This document shows, one piece after another, positions 34,785 through 42,393 of a DNA stretch of 64,000 nt. The notes below the pieces were generated by a model, which searched no databases, was not told the DNA's origin, and saw nothing but the letters and a program-made list of their open reading frames with translations. The stretch lies in NCBI RefSeq assembly GCF_002113375.1, contig NZ_NEHO01000010.1:1-64000 (forward strand). The letters run 5' to 3'. The DNA comes from Pseudomonas sp. R37(2017) (GTDB lineage: Bacteria > Pseudomonadota > Gammaproteobacteria > Pseudomonadales > Pseudomonadaceae). A program made the translations under genes and the position numbers. Position 1 is the stretch's first letter, and each line of letters opens with the position of its first letter.

Positions 34785-35279
34785 TTACTCTGAATCCTTT
34801 GTTGTTTTGGTAGGGGATGAATCGGGTTCGTCGTCCGCGTACGGATCGGGAAAGCCCAGTTCTGCAAGCAACGTTCGTTCCAGTGCTTCCATCTCTTCGG
34901 CTTCGTCATCATCGATATGGTCGTAACCGAGCAGATGCAAGCAGCCGTGAATCACCAGGTGTGCCCAGTGGGCCTTGAGTTCCTTGCCCTGTTCAGCGGC
35001 TTCGCGCTCGACCACGGCCACGCAGATCACCAGATCGCCCAGCAGCGGGATGTCGAGGAGCTCATCCGGCACATCGGCCGGGAATGACAGGACGTTGGTT
35101 GCGTAATCCTTTTGCCGCCAGGTGTGGTTCAGCTCGCGTCCTTCGGCTTCGTCGACCAGGCGAATGGTCATCTCCGAATCGGCGGTGCGCTGGCGCAAAG
35201 CCAGTTCGCACCACTGGCGGAACTCGGCTTCGTCGGGGGCGGGGGCCTGGGTGGCGATTTGCAGATCAAGCTCAAGCAT
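34785..35279 (-). CDS. ybeY: Endoribonuclease YbeY
   Basis: A 164-residue metal-dependent RNase that works in 16S rRNA 3'-end maturation and ribosome quality control. The zinc motif HxxxHxxxxxH is in HLVIHGCLHLLGYDHIDD. The start ATG at 35279 overlaps the end of ybeZ by eight bases; the frame is open upstream but this start fits the family N-terminus (MLELDLQIATQ). The C-terminal tail DEPDSSPTKTTKDSE is acidic and variable. Confidence 0.95.
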   Translation of the reverse strand: MLELDLQIATQAPAPDEAEFRQWCELALRQRTADSEMTIRLVDEAEGRELNHTWRQKDYATNVLSFPADVPDELLDIPLLGDLVICVAVVEREAAEQGKELKAHWAHLVIHGCLHLLGYDHIDDDEAEEMEALERTLLAELGFPDPYADDEPDSSPTKTTKDSE

Positions 35280-36279
35280 CGCGGTGGCTACCCTTGGCGG
35301 CTGCATCGTCGGCCGCTTTGGTTTCGAAGCGCTCGTAGGCTTCAACGATGCGCTGCACCAACGGATGGCGCACGACGTCCTTGGGCTGGAAATGGGTAAA
35401 GCTGATACCCGGTACATCCTTGAGCACTTCGATCACATGGTGCAGGCCGGACTTGGTGCCGCGAGGCAGGTCGACCTGGGTGATGTCCCCGGTGACGACG
35501 GCCGTGGAGCCGAAGCCGATCCGGGTCAGGAACATCTTCATCTGCTCGACCGTGGTGTTCTGGCTTTCGTCGAGAATGATGAAACTGTTGTTCAGCGTCC
35601 GGCCGCGCATGTAGGCCAGTGGCGCGACTTCGATCACCTGGCGCTCGATCAGCTTGGCAACGTATTCGAAGCCGAGCATTTCGTAGAGCGCGTCGTAGAG
35701 CGGGCGCAGGTACGGGTCGATCTTTTGCGAGAGGTCGCCGGGCAGGAAGCCGAGCTTTTCACCCGCTTCGACCGCCGGACGCACCAGCAGGATGCGGCGG
35801 ATCTGCTCGCGCTCGAGTGCATCGACCGCGCAGGCTACGGCCAGATAGGTCTTGCCGGTACCGGCCGGGCCGATGCCGAAGTTGATGTCGTTACCGAGGA
35901 TTTCCTTCACGTAGCGCAGCTGATTCAAGCCGCGGGGGCGAATCATGCCTTTCTTGGTGCGCAGGGCCACGGACGGTTCGGCGGGGGAATGGTTGTCCAG
36001 TTGCTCGACAGCCGATTCCTGCAGGAACAGGTGCACCATGTCCGGCGACAGCTCGGTACCCTTGGTTTCCCGGTACAGGCGGCGCAGGAGATTTTCCGCG
36101 GAGGTGGTGTGTTTGGGTTCGCCGATCAGCTCGAACTGGTTGCCGCGATTGCGGATTTCGATGGTCAGGCGCTGTTCGATCAAGCGCAAGTGCTCGTCGA
36201 ATTGCCCGCACAGATTGGCGAAGCGACGAGCTTCAAAAGGCTCGAGAATGAAGCGATGGGGTTCTATGGGTGCGTTCAA
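35272..36279 (-). CDS. ybeZ: PhoH-like ATPase YbeZ
   Basis: A 335-residue PhoH-family P-loop protein that acts with YbeY in rRNA processing. It has a short KH-like N-terminal region, Walker A in FGIGPAGTGKTYLAVA, and Walker B-like FIILDESQNTTVEQMK. The sequence RGRTLNNSFIILDE is characteristic. The protein starts MNAPIEPHRFILEP. First gene of the ybeZ-ybeY-corC-lnt run. Confidence 0.95.
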   Translation of the reverse strand: MNAPIEPHRFILEPFEARRFANLCGQFDEHLRLIEQRLTIEIRNRGNQFELIGEPKHTTSAENLLRRLYRETKGTELSPDMVHLFLQESAVEQLDNHSPAEPSVALRTKKGMIRPRGLNQLRYVKEILGNDINFGIGPAGTGKTYLAVACAVDALEREQIRRILLVRPAVEAGEKLGFLPGDLSQKIDPYLRPLYDALYEMLGFEYVAKLIERQVIEVAPLAYMRGRTLNNSFIILDESQNTTVEQMKMFLTRIGFGSTAVVTGDITQVDLPRGTKSGLHHVIEVLKDVPGISFTHFQPKDVVRHPLVQRIVEAYERFETKAADDAAAKGSHRDA

Positions 36280-36390
36280 GGTCGTATTTAGCCGCCCTGG
36301 GGCAATAGTGATGAATCAAGGATAGCGCCAGTGGCGTGGGCGCGAAAGCTCTTATACAGACCAAGTTGATTCACTGGCCTGGCGCTGTCC

Positions 36391-36482
36391 CTGTGGGAGC
36401 GGGCTTGCTCGCGAAGGCGGACTGTCAGCTACATCAATGCTGACTGGCAGGCCCTCTTCGCGAGCAAGCCCGCTCCCACAGG
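36391..36482. repeat. REP-type inverted repeat pair
   Basis: CTGTGGGAGCGGGCTTGCTC (36391-36410, continuing GCGAAGG) and its reverse complement (about 36456-36482) flank 38 bases that include TCAGCTACATCAATGCTGA, itself a short palindrome. It lies between miaB and ybeZ, both leftward. Confidence 0.87.
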
Positions 36483-36493
36483 GAAATGCGGTG

Positions 36494-37822
36494 TTACGGG
36501 ATCAGCGAACCCCGCAGCGAGTGCGGTTGCGCGGCATCGATGTGCACATCCGCGAACTGGCCGATCAGGGTCGGATTGTCGCAGCGGAAGTTGACGATAC
36601 GGTTATTCTCGGTCCGGCCTTGCAGTTCGCCCGGGTCTTTTTTCGAGTAGTCGGTCACCAGGATCCGCTGGATCGAGCCGACCATTTGTCGGCTGATCTC
36701 GAAACCCTGCTGGTTCAGGCGATGCTGCAGGGCGTTCAGGCGCTCTTTTTTCAGTTCTTCCGGTGTGTCGTCCGCCAGGTCGGCGGCCGGAGTGCCCGGG
36801 CGCTGGCTGTAGACGAACGAGTAGGAAAAGTCGAAACCGACGTCGGCAATCAGCTTCATGGTTTGCTCGAAGTCTTTCTCGGTCTCGCCCGGGAAGCCGA
36901 CGATGAAGTCCGAGCTGATGCAGATTCCCGGCACGGCGGCGCGCAGCTTGCGCAGTTTGGATTTGTATTCCAGTGCGGTGTGATTGCGCTTCATTGCGGC
37001 GAGGATGCGATCAGACCCCGACTGCACCGGCAAGTGCAGGTGCTTGACCAACTCCGGCACGTCGGCGTGGGCCTGGATCAGGCTGTCGGAAAACTCCAGT
37101 GGATGCGACGTGGTGTAGCGGATGCGGTCGATGCCGTCGACCGCGGCGACCACGCGAATCAGCTCGGCCAGATCCGCCAGGCGCCCGTCGTGGGTCAGGC
37201 CGCGATAGCCGTTGACGTTCTGCCCCAGCAGCGTCACTTCGCGCACGCCGTTTTCGGCCAGGTGAATGATCTCGGCAATCACGTCGTCGAACGGGCGGCT
37301 GACTTCTTCGCCGCGGGTGTAGGGCACCACGCAAAACGTGCAGTACTTGCTGCAACCTTCCATGACCGACACGTAGGCGCTCGGGCCATCGATGCGAGGC
37401 TCGGGCAAATGGTCGAACTTTTCGATTTCCGGGAACGAGACGTCGACTTGCGGCAGCTTGCTGATGCGCGCGGCGTCGATCATTTCCGGCAGGCGGTGCA
37501 GGGTTTGCGGACCGAACACTACGTCGACGTACGGTGCACGATCGCGAATGGCCGCGCCTTCCTGACTGGCCACGCAGCCGCCGACGGCGATCACCATGTC
37601 CGGGTTGGCCTGCTTCAGTTCGCGCCAGCGGCCGAGTTGGGAGTAGACGCGGTCCTGGGCGCGCTCGCGGATCGAGCAGGTGTTGAGCAGGATCACGTCG
37701 GCGTCTTCAGCGCGGGCGGTGACTTCCAGGGCCTGATGTTCGCCCAGCAGATCGACCATGCGCGAGCTGTCGTACTCGTTCATCTGGCAACCGTGGGTTT
37801 CGATGTAAAGCTTCTTGGCCAT
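36494..37822 (-). CDS. miaB: tRNA-2-methylthio-N6-dimethylallyladenosine synthase
   Basis: A 442-residue radical-SAM methylthiotransferase acting on adenosine 37 of tRNAs that read UNN codons. It has the UPF0004 N-terminal domain (MAKKLYIETHGCQMNEYDS), the radical-SAM motif CSKYCTFCVVPYTRG, and a C-terminal TRAM domain (GSIQRILVTDYSKKDPGEL). I use the ATG at 37822; one four codons upstream (37834) is equally possible. It is separated from ybeZ by the REP pair, so cotranscription is uncertain. Confidence 0.96.
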   Translation of the reverse strand: MAKKLYIETHGCQMNEYDSSRMVDLLGEHQALEVTARAEDADVILLNTCSIRERAQDRVYSQLGRWRELKQANPDMVIAVGGCVASQEGAAIRDRAPYVDVVFGPQTLHRLPEMIDAARISKLPQVDVSFPEIEKFDHLPEPRIDGPSAYVSVMEGCSKYCTFCVVPYTRGEEVSRPFDDVIAEIIHLAENGVREVTLLGQNVNGYRGLTHDGRLADLAELIRVVAAVDGIDRIRYTTSHPLEFSDSLIQAHADVPELVKHLHLPVQSGSDRILAAMKRNHTALEYKSKLRKLRAAVPGICISSDFIVGFPGETEKDFEQTMKLIADVGFDFSYSFVYSQRPGTPAADLADDTPEELKKERLNALQHRLNQQGFEISRQMVGSIQRILVTDYSKKDPGELQGRTENNRIVNFRCDNPTLIGQFADVHIDAAQPHSLRGSLIP

Positions 37823-37886
37823 GGAAAGAGTCATCACGTGATTCAAAGAACCGCGCATTATAGGGAACATGTCCCCTGGTTCCTAC

Positions 37887-37915
37887 CGTTGTGCGTCCGA
37901 CGGCTGTGCTATAGT
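37887..37915 (+). promoter_or_regulatory. Candidate promoter for the DUF1820 gene
   Basis: TATAGT at 37910-37915 lies 41 bases before the start at 37956; a -35 of CGTTGT (17-base spacing) or TTGTGC (15-base spacing) is upstream. The region is the divergent spacer with miaB. Confidence 0.4.
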
Positions 37916-37955
37916 TTGCGCCCTCATTTTTGCCCCGATGTGTTACCCGCCCACC

Positions 37956-38285
37956 ATGACCAAACGTGAAGCTCCAATCTACAAGGTGATTTTCCTCAAC
38001 CAGGGCCAGGTGTTCGAAATGTACGCCAAGCAGATCTATCAAAGTGATCTGTGGGGCTTTCTGGAAGTGGAAGAGTTCGTCTTTGGCGAGCGCACGCAAG
38101 TGGTCGTCGATCCGAGCGAAGAAAAGCTCAAGGCTCAGTTTGAAGGCGTGGTGCGCAGCTTTGTGCCAATGCATTCGATCGTGCGTATCGATGAAGTCGA
38201 GCGTCTGGGCACACCGAAAATCAGCGAAGCCCGCGCCGGGGTAGGCAATGTAATGCCGTTTCCGATGCCGATGCCGGAGAAGTAA
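37956..38285 (+). CDS. DUF1820 family protein
   Basis: A 109-residue protein of the DUF1820 family, MTKREAPIYKVIFLNQGQVF at the start and GFLEVEEFVFGERTQVVVDP in the middle; the C-terminus is rich in Met and Pro (MPFPMPMPEK). No function is known. The ATG at 37956 is chosen because family members start at this point; the open frame further upstream overlaps the promoter region. Divergent from miaB. Confidence 0.88.
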   Translation: MTKREAPIYKVIFLNQGQVFEMYAKQIYQSDLWGFLEVEEFVFGERTQVVVDPSEEKLKAQFEGVVRSFVPMHSIVRIDEVERLGTPKISEARAGVGNVMPFPMPMPEK

Positions 38286-38290
38286 GGCTC

Positions 38291-38441
38291 TGTGGCGAGG
38301 GGGCTTGTCGGATCGCCGCACCGTCCCGTTCGGCTGCGCAGCAGTCGTAAATTCAGTTAATGTGATTCTTCTGGAAGAACGCGGCGGCTGGTTTTAGGGC
38401 CGCTACGCAGCCCAACGGGGGCAAGCCCCCTCGCCACAGGT
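38291..38441. repeat. Palindromic repeat pair, GGGGGCTTGCCCCC type, left arm interrupted
   Basis: The right arm (about 38402-38441) has CAACGGGGGCAAGCCCCCTC followed by GCCACAGG. The left arm starts TGTGGCGAGGGGGCTTG at 38291 but then carries TCGGATCGCCGCACCGT (38308-38324) before resuming CCCGTTCGGCTGCG. The same 16 bases interrupt the REP arm at 24788. Confidence 0.82.
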
Positions 38442-38454
38442 GACCGAGTCGCTG

Positions 38455-39009
38455 TCAAGGCAGTGGCGCGAACGGCGTACGCCCATCGGCGCTCTGCAAT
38501 TCCATCAGATATTTACGGAAAATTTGCCCGAGCACCTGGGTAGCAAGCTCCAGTTCTTCGCGGGGCATCTTTTCGGTGACTTCGTCAGCGGTGTCCAGTG
38601 CATCTTCGGCGCCGTTGACCGCCGCCATCTTCAGCAGGATATACGCCTGAACGTTATTGGCCGGCACGCCTTCGCCGTGGAAGAACATGGTGCCTAATTT
38701 GAATTGCGCCTGGGCGTGGCCTTGCAGCGAGGCCTTTTCGAAATAGCTCAGGGCTTGATTGAGGTCGCGTGGCGCGTTTTTGCCTTCGTAGTAGAACTCA
38801 CCCAACTCGTATTGCGCTTGCGCATCCCCTTCATCCGACGCTTTCTGGCAGGCGGCGAGCGCTTGTTCCAGGTCCTGCGGCTGGGTATTGAGGGTGCAGC
38901 GACCCATCGCTGGGATCAACAACGAGTTGCCGCCTGCTTGTGCGTGCGCGAGCAGGGGCTGAAGAAGCAACAGGCAGCCCAGTGCAAGGGTGCGGCCGGT
39001 GCGGTTCAT
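38455..39009 (-). CDS. Secreted Sel1/TPR-repeat protein
   Basis: A 184-residue protein with a signal peptide (LALGCLLLLQPLLAHAQA, cleavage near residue 25) and about three Sel1-like repeats: AQAQYELGEFYYEGKNAPRD, AQAQFKLGTMFFHGEGVPAN and a degenerate last one around AYILLKMAAVNGAEDA. Sel1 repeats bind other proteins; the partner is unknown. It probably stays in the periplasm. It is leftward and alone. Confidence 0.82.
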   Translation of the reverse strand: MNRTGRTLALGCLLLLQPLLAHAQAGGNSLLIPAMGRCTLNTQPQDLEQALAACQKASDEGDAQAQYELGEFYYEGKNAPRDLNQALSYFEKASLQGHAQAQFKLGTMFFHGEGVPANNVQAYILLKMAAVNGAEDALDTADEVTEKMPREELELATQVLGQIFRKYLMELQSADGRTPFAPLP

Positions 39010-39197
39010 GGGAATCGACTTACCTCTGAAGGGCGCGCGGACCCATCGAGGGGATCCAATAAGCGCGCATTATGAAATAAGCGGGGCCAACCTTACAAAG
39101 TCTTTACTCGTTTTTCTGCTGCGCGGGAAACATATCAGCGGTTTTGCGGAGGATTTTTGCTGAAACTGTAGGAACACAGGCAGGCGTGTAGGTGAAA

Positions 39198-39232
39198 GCT
39201 GACGTCGGCAATGGCCAACGTCAGCGCTACAG
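39198..39232 (-). terminator. Candidate terminator after hemL
   Basis: GCTGACGT-c-GGC-aatg-GCC-a-ACGTCAGC (39198-39225): eight plus three pairs with a mismatch, starting 10 bases past the hemL stop. On the minus strand it is followed by TTTCACC, a weak T-run. Confidence 0.55.
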
Positions 39233-39234
39233 CG

Positions 39235-40518
39235 TTATTTCAAGGCAGCGAAGGCGCGCTCGGCGGCGTCCAGGGTCAGTTTCAGCTCGGCTTCGCCATG
39301 AGCGATCGAAGTGAAACCGGCTTCGAAGGCGCTCGGTGCCAGGTACACGCCGCCTTCCAGCATCAGGTGGAAGAAACGACCGAACAGGGCTGCGTCGCTG
39401 GCCATGACGTCATCGAAGGTGACAATGTCGTCGGCGCCGCTGAAGTACAGACCGAACATGCCGCCGGCCTGGGTGGTCACGAACGGGATGCCGGCCGCGT
39501 CGGCGCGCTGTTGCAGGCCGTCGAGCAGGCGAGTGGTGTAGTCGGTCAGTTCGGCGTGGAAGCCCGGGCGGCTGATCAGGCGCAGGGTGGTCAGGCCTGC
39601 GGCCATCGCCAGCGGGTTGCCGGACAGCGTGCCGGCCTGGTAGACCGGGCCCAGCGGAGCGATGCGCTGCATGATTTCACGCTTGCCGCCGAAGCAGCCG
39701 ACCGGCATGCCGCCACCGATGATCTTGCCGAAGGTGGTCAGGTCCGGCGTCACGCCGTAGTAGGCCTGGGCACCGCCGAGGGCGACACGGAAACCGGTCA
39801 TCACTTCGTCGAAAATCAGCACCACGCCGTGCTTGTCGCACAGGGTCCGCAGGCCTTCGAGGAAACCCGGTGCCGGCGGCACGCAGTTCATGTTGCCGGC
39901 CACTGGCTCGACGATGATGCAGGCGACGTCCTGGCCGACTTCGGCGAGCATGCTCTCAACGGCGTCGATGTCGTTGAACGGCAGGGTCAGTGTGTGTTTG
40001 GCGAACGCGGCCGGCACACCGGCCGAGCTCGGCACGCCTTGGGTCAGTGCGCCGGAACCGGCCTTGACCAGCAGGCTGTCGGAGTGACCGTGGTAGCAGC
40101 CTTCGAACTTGATGATGCTGTCGCGGCCGGTGAAACCACGGGCCAGGCGAATGGCGCTCATGGTTGCCTCGGTGCCGGAGCTGACCATGCGCACCATTTC
40201 CATCGACGGCACGAGCGAGCAGACCAGGTCGGCCATCTGCGTTTCCATCTCGGTCGGGGCGCCGTAGGACAACCCGTGCTCAAGCTGCTTGCGCACGGCG
40301 TCCAGCACGTCCGGGTGGCTGTGGCCGAGGATCATCGGGCCCCATGAACCGACGTAATCCACATAGCGCTTGTTGTCTTCGTCGGTGACGTAGGCGCCTT
40401 CGGCGTGCTTGAAGAACAACGGCGTGCCGCCGACGCTCTTGAACGCGCGTACCGGCGAGTTCACGCCACCGGGAATGTGTTTCTGGGCATTGGCAAACAG
40501 CGTTTCGGAACGAGACAT
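39235..40518 (-). CDS. hemL: Glutamate-1-semialdehyde 2,1-aminomutase
   Basis: A 427-residue PLP enzyme that makes 5-aminolevulinate for haem. It starts MSRSETLFANAQKHIPGGVN and has SSGTEATMSAIRLARGFTGR, VLIFDEVMTGFRVA and the PLP lysine Lys265 in TFGKIIGGGMPVG. Length matches the family. It is 22 bases downstream of thiE and is probably read from the thiD-thiE transcript. Confidence 0.97.
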   Translation of the reverse strand: MSRSETLFANAQKHIPGGVNSPVRAFKSVGGTPLFFKHAEGAYVTDEDNKRYVDYVGSWGPMILGHSHPDVLDAVRKQLEHGLSYGAPTEMETQMADLVCSLVPSMEMVRMVSSGTEATMSAIRLARGFTGRDSIIKFEGCYHGHSDSLLVKAGSGALTQGVPSSAGVPAAFAKHTLTLPFNDIDAVESMLAEVGQDVACIIVEPVAGNMNCVPPAPGFLEGLRTLCDKHGVVLIFDEVMTGFRVALGGAQAYYGVTPDLTTFGKIIGGGMPVGCFGGKREIMQRIAPLGPVYQAGTLSGNPLAMAAGLTTLRLISRPGFHAELTDYTTRLLDGLQQRADAAGIPFVTTQAGGMFGLYFSGADDIVTFDDVMASDAALFGRFFHLMLEGGVYLAPSAFEAGFTSIAHGEAELKLTLDAAERAFAALK

Positions 40519-40540
40519 GATCGGGCTCTCAAATCAGATT

Positions 40541-41173
40541 TTAAGCGGCTTGAATAGAAAACAATTCGTTGAAGGCGCGGGCGCGACGGGTCACTTCGGC
40601 GGTGCTTTCGGCGCCAAACAGACCATGCACCACCGCCAGCAGATCGACGCCGTGGGCCACCAGCGGGGCGGCGTTGTCCAGGGTGATACCGCCAATTGCG
40701 CAGATCGGCAATTGCAACTGCTTGCGGGCCTGATCGAGCAGTTCGAGGCTGCAGGTCGGTGCGCCGGGCTTGGTGTTCGAATTGAAGAAACGACCGAAGG
40801 CAACGTAGCTGGCGCCTTCTTTGGCAGCCTGTTCGGCCAGTTCGAGTTGCGCGTGGCAAGTTGAACCGATGATCGCCTGACGCCCCAGCAGTGCACGAGC
40901 CGGAGTCAGCGGGCCGTCGGTCTGACCCAGGTGCACGCCGACGTTCAGGCGTGCCGCCAACTCGGCGTCGTCGTTGATGATCAACTGTGTCTTGTAGCGT
41001 TCGCACAACTCGCGCAAGGCCTCGGCCTCACGCAGGCGGCGGGTGTCGTCACTGCTCTTGTCACGGTATTGCAGCAAGGTGACGCCGCCTTCCAGCGCCG
41101 CCTCCACGTACTTGAGCAACTTGCCGTCCAGCAAATGGCTGTCGGTAATGGCGTACAGGCCACGTAGTTTCAT
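40541..41173 (-). CDS. thiE: Thiamine-phosphate synthase
   Basis: A 210-residue TIM-barrel enzyme joining the pyrimidine and thiazole halves of thiamine. Motifs: LRGLYAITDSHLLDG, LLQYRDKSSDDTRRLREA, VGVHLGQTDGPL, YVAFGRFFNSNTKPGAP and AIGGITLDNAAPL. The ATG at 41173 gives the typical start. It follows thiD by 30 bases and precedes hemL. Confidence 0.96.
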   Translation of the reverse strand: MKLRGLYAITDSHLLDGKLLKYVEAALEGGVTLLQYRDKSSDDTRRLREAEALRELCERYKTQLIINDDAELAARLNVGVHLGQTDGPLTPARALLGRQAIIGSTCHAQLELAEQAAKEGASYVAFGRFFNSNTKPGAPTCSLELLDQARKQLQLPICAIGGITLDNAAPLVAHGVDLLAVVHGLFGAESTAEVTRRARAFNELFSIQAA

Positions 41174-41203
41174 CGGACAAGCCTCACCACATTGCAAAAG
41201 AAG

Positions 41204-42001
41204 TTACGAACAGAAATCCAGTGGCAAACGGCGCGGTACAAACTGGCCTTTGCCCAGTTGCTCGGCATCACGCAGGGTGCGCCACGTGTAGTCAAGCGCG
41301 GTCTGTACGGCACTGGCGAGGTTTTCGCCCTGGGCCAGACGACCGGCCAGCGCGCTGGCCAGGGTGCAACCGGAACCGTGATAACTGCCGGGCAAGCGCT
41401 GACAGGTATAGGTTTCGCGCAAGCCGTCGCGGCTGTACAGGCGATTGTGGATTTCGGTTTCGTCGCCATGGCCACCGGTGATCAGTAGGTGTTTGACGAA
41501 CGGCAGGAGTTTTTCAGCGCACTCGTCCGCGGTGCCTTCTGGCAGTTCGGCGAGGATCCGGGCTTCGGGAAGGTTGGGGGTCGCAATGATCGACAGGGGC
41601 AGCAGGCGTTCGCGCATGGCGTAGCCGACTTCGTCCTTGCCCAGGCGTCCGCCACCGCCAGCGCGCAGCACTGGGTCGCAGACCACTGGCAAGTGCGGGT
41701 GCGCCGAAAGCAGTTCGACAACGGTGTCGACCATTTCCAGGGAACCGAGCATACCCAGTTTGACTGCAGCGACTTCGGAGTCGTTGAGCACGGCATTGGC
41801 CTGGGCCAGTACCCACTCACGGTCGAGGACGCGGAAGTCCGTGACATTGACGGTGTCTTGCACGGTCAGGGCGGTGACGGCCGGAGCCGCATGGCAACCT
41901 TGAGCGAGCAGGGCTTCGATATCTGCCTGCAAGCCGGCGCCACCACTTGGGTCGTGGCCGGAGAGACAGAGGACAACGGGGCGAGAGCTGTAGATATTCA
42001 T
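41204..42001 (-). CDS. thiD: Hydroxymethylpyrimidine/phosphomethylpyrimidine kinase
   Basis: A 265-residue ribokinase-fold enzyme that phosphorylates HMP and HMP-P. Family features: LCLSGHDPSGGAGLQADIEA, VCDPVLRAGGGGRLG, and the C-terminal GSYHGSGCTLASALAGRLAQ with its catalytic region. The ATG at 42001 is chosen over an upstream GTG/ATG that would lack family similarity. First gene of thiD-thiE-hemL. I see no thiamine riboswitch upstream. Confidence 0.95.
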   Translation of the reverse strand: MNIYSSRPVVLCLSGHDPSGGAGLQADIEALLAQGCHAAPAVTALTVQDTVNVTDFRVLDREWVLAQANAVLNDSEVAAVKLGMLGSLEMVDTVVELLSAHPHLPVVCDPVLRAGGGGRLGKDEVGYAMRERLLPLSIIATPNLPEARILAELPEGTADECAEKLLPFVKHLLITGGHGDETEIHNRLYSRDGLRETYTCQRLPGSYHGSGCTLASALAGRLAQGENLASAVQTALDYTWRTLRDAEQLGKGQFVPRRLPLDFCS

Positions 42002-42065
42002 GGTGCGCGAGCTTACCACCAAACCTGTTTATCGGGTGCTGTGGCTGTGTGTTTGGTCGATACAT

Positions 42066-42185
42066 TGTGGCGAGGGGGCTTGCCCCCGTTGGGCAGCGAA
42101 GCGGCCCCGACTTTTTTCAGCTATACCGCGTTGCCGGACTTTACGACTGCTTTGCAGTCGAACGGGGGCAAGCCCCCTCGCCACA
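42066..42185. repeat. Palindromic repeat pair, GGGGGCTTGCCCCC type
   Basis: TTGTGGCGAGGGGGCTTGCC (42065-42084) begins the left arm, and the reverse arm with AACGGGGGCAAGCCCCCTCG ends at 42185. The inner part has ACGACTGCTTTGCAGTCG, a short hairpin. It lies between the divergent thiD and ladS genes. Confidence 0.82.
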
Positions 42186-42393
42186 ATGATTTTTTGCCAT
42201 TGATAATCGTTTATATGTATCTCTGAAACGCCCGTCCTAGAGCCTTTTCGTGAAAGATTTCAATGGTATTCAATGGCCATCAGCAGCTATGCTAGAGTGG
42301 ATCCAAACCAATAACAGGTGATACCGGGTTACGTCTGCTCAAAAGGAATGGGGGGCTTCCTGACAGAACCGGACAGGCCACGCTGGGGCTTCA
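42186..42393. other. Spacer upstream of ladS
   Basis: About 200 bases between the repeat and the ladS start. CAGCTATGCTAGAGTGGATC near 42281-42300 contains a -10-like TATGCT but no clear -35. No other element is recognised. Confidence 0.35.

Noticed and set aside
41174..42065. Thiamine (TPP) riboswitch upstream of thiD
   Set aside because: I looked for the CTGAGA and ACCTGATC-type conserved elements in the leader of thiD on the minus strand and did not see them.
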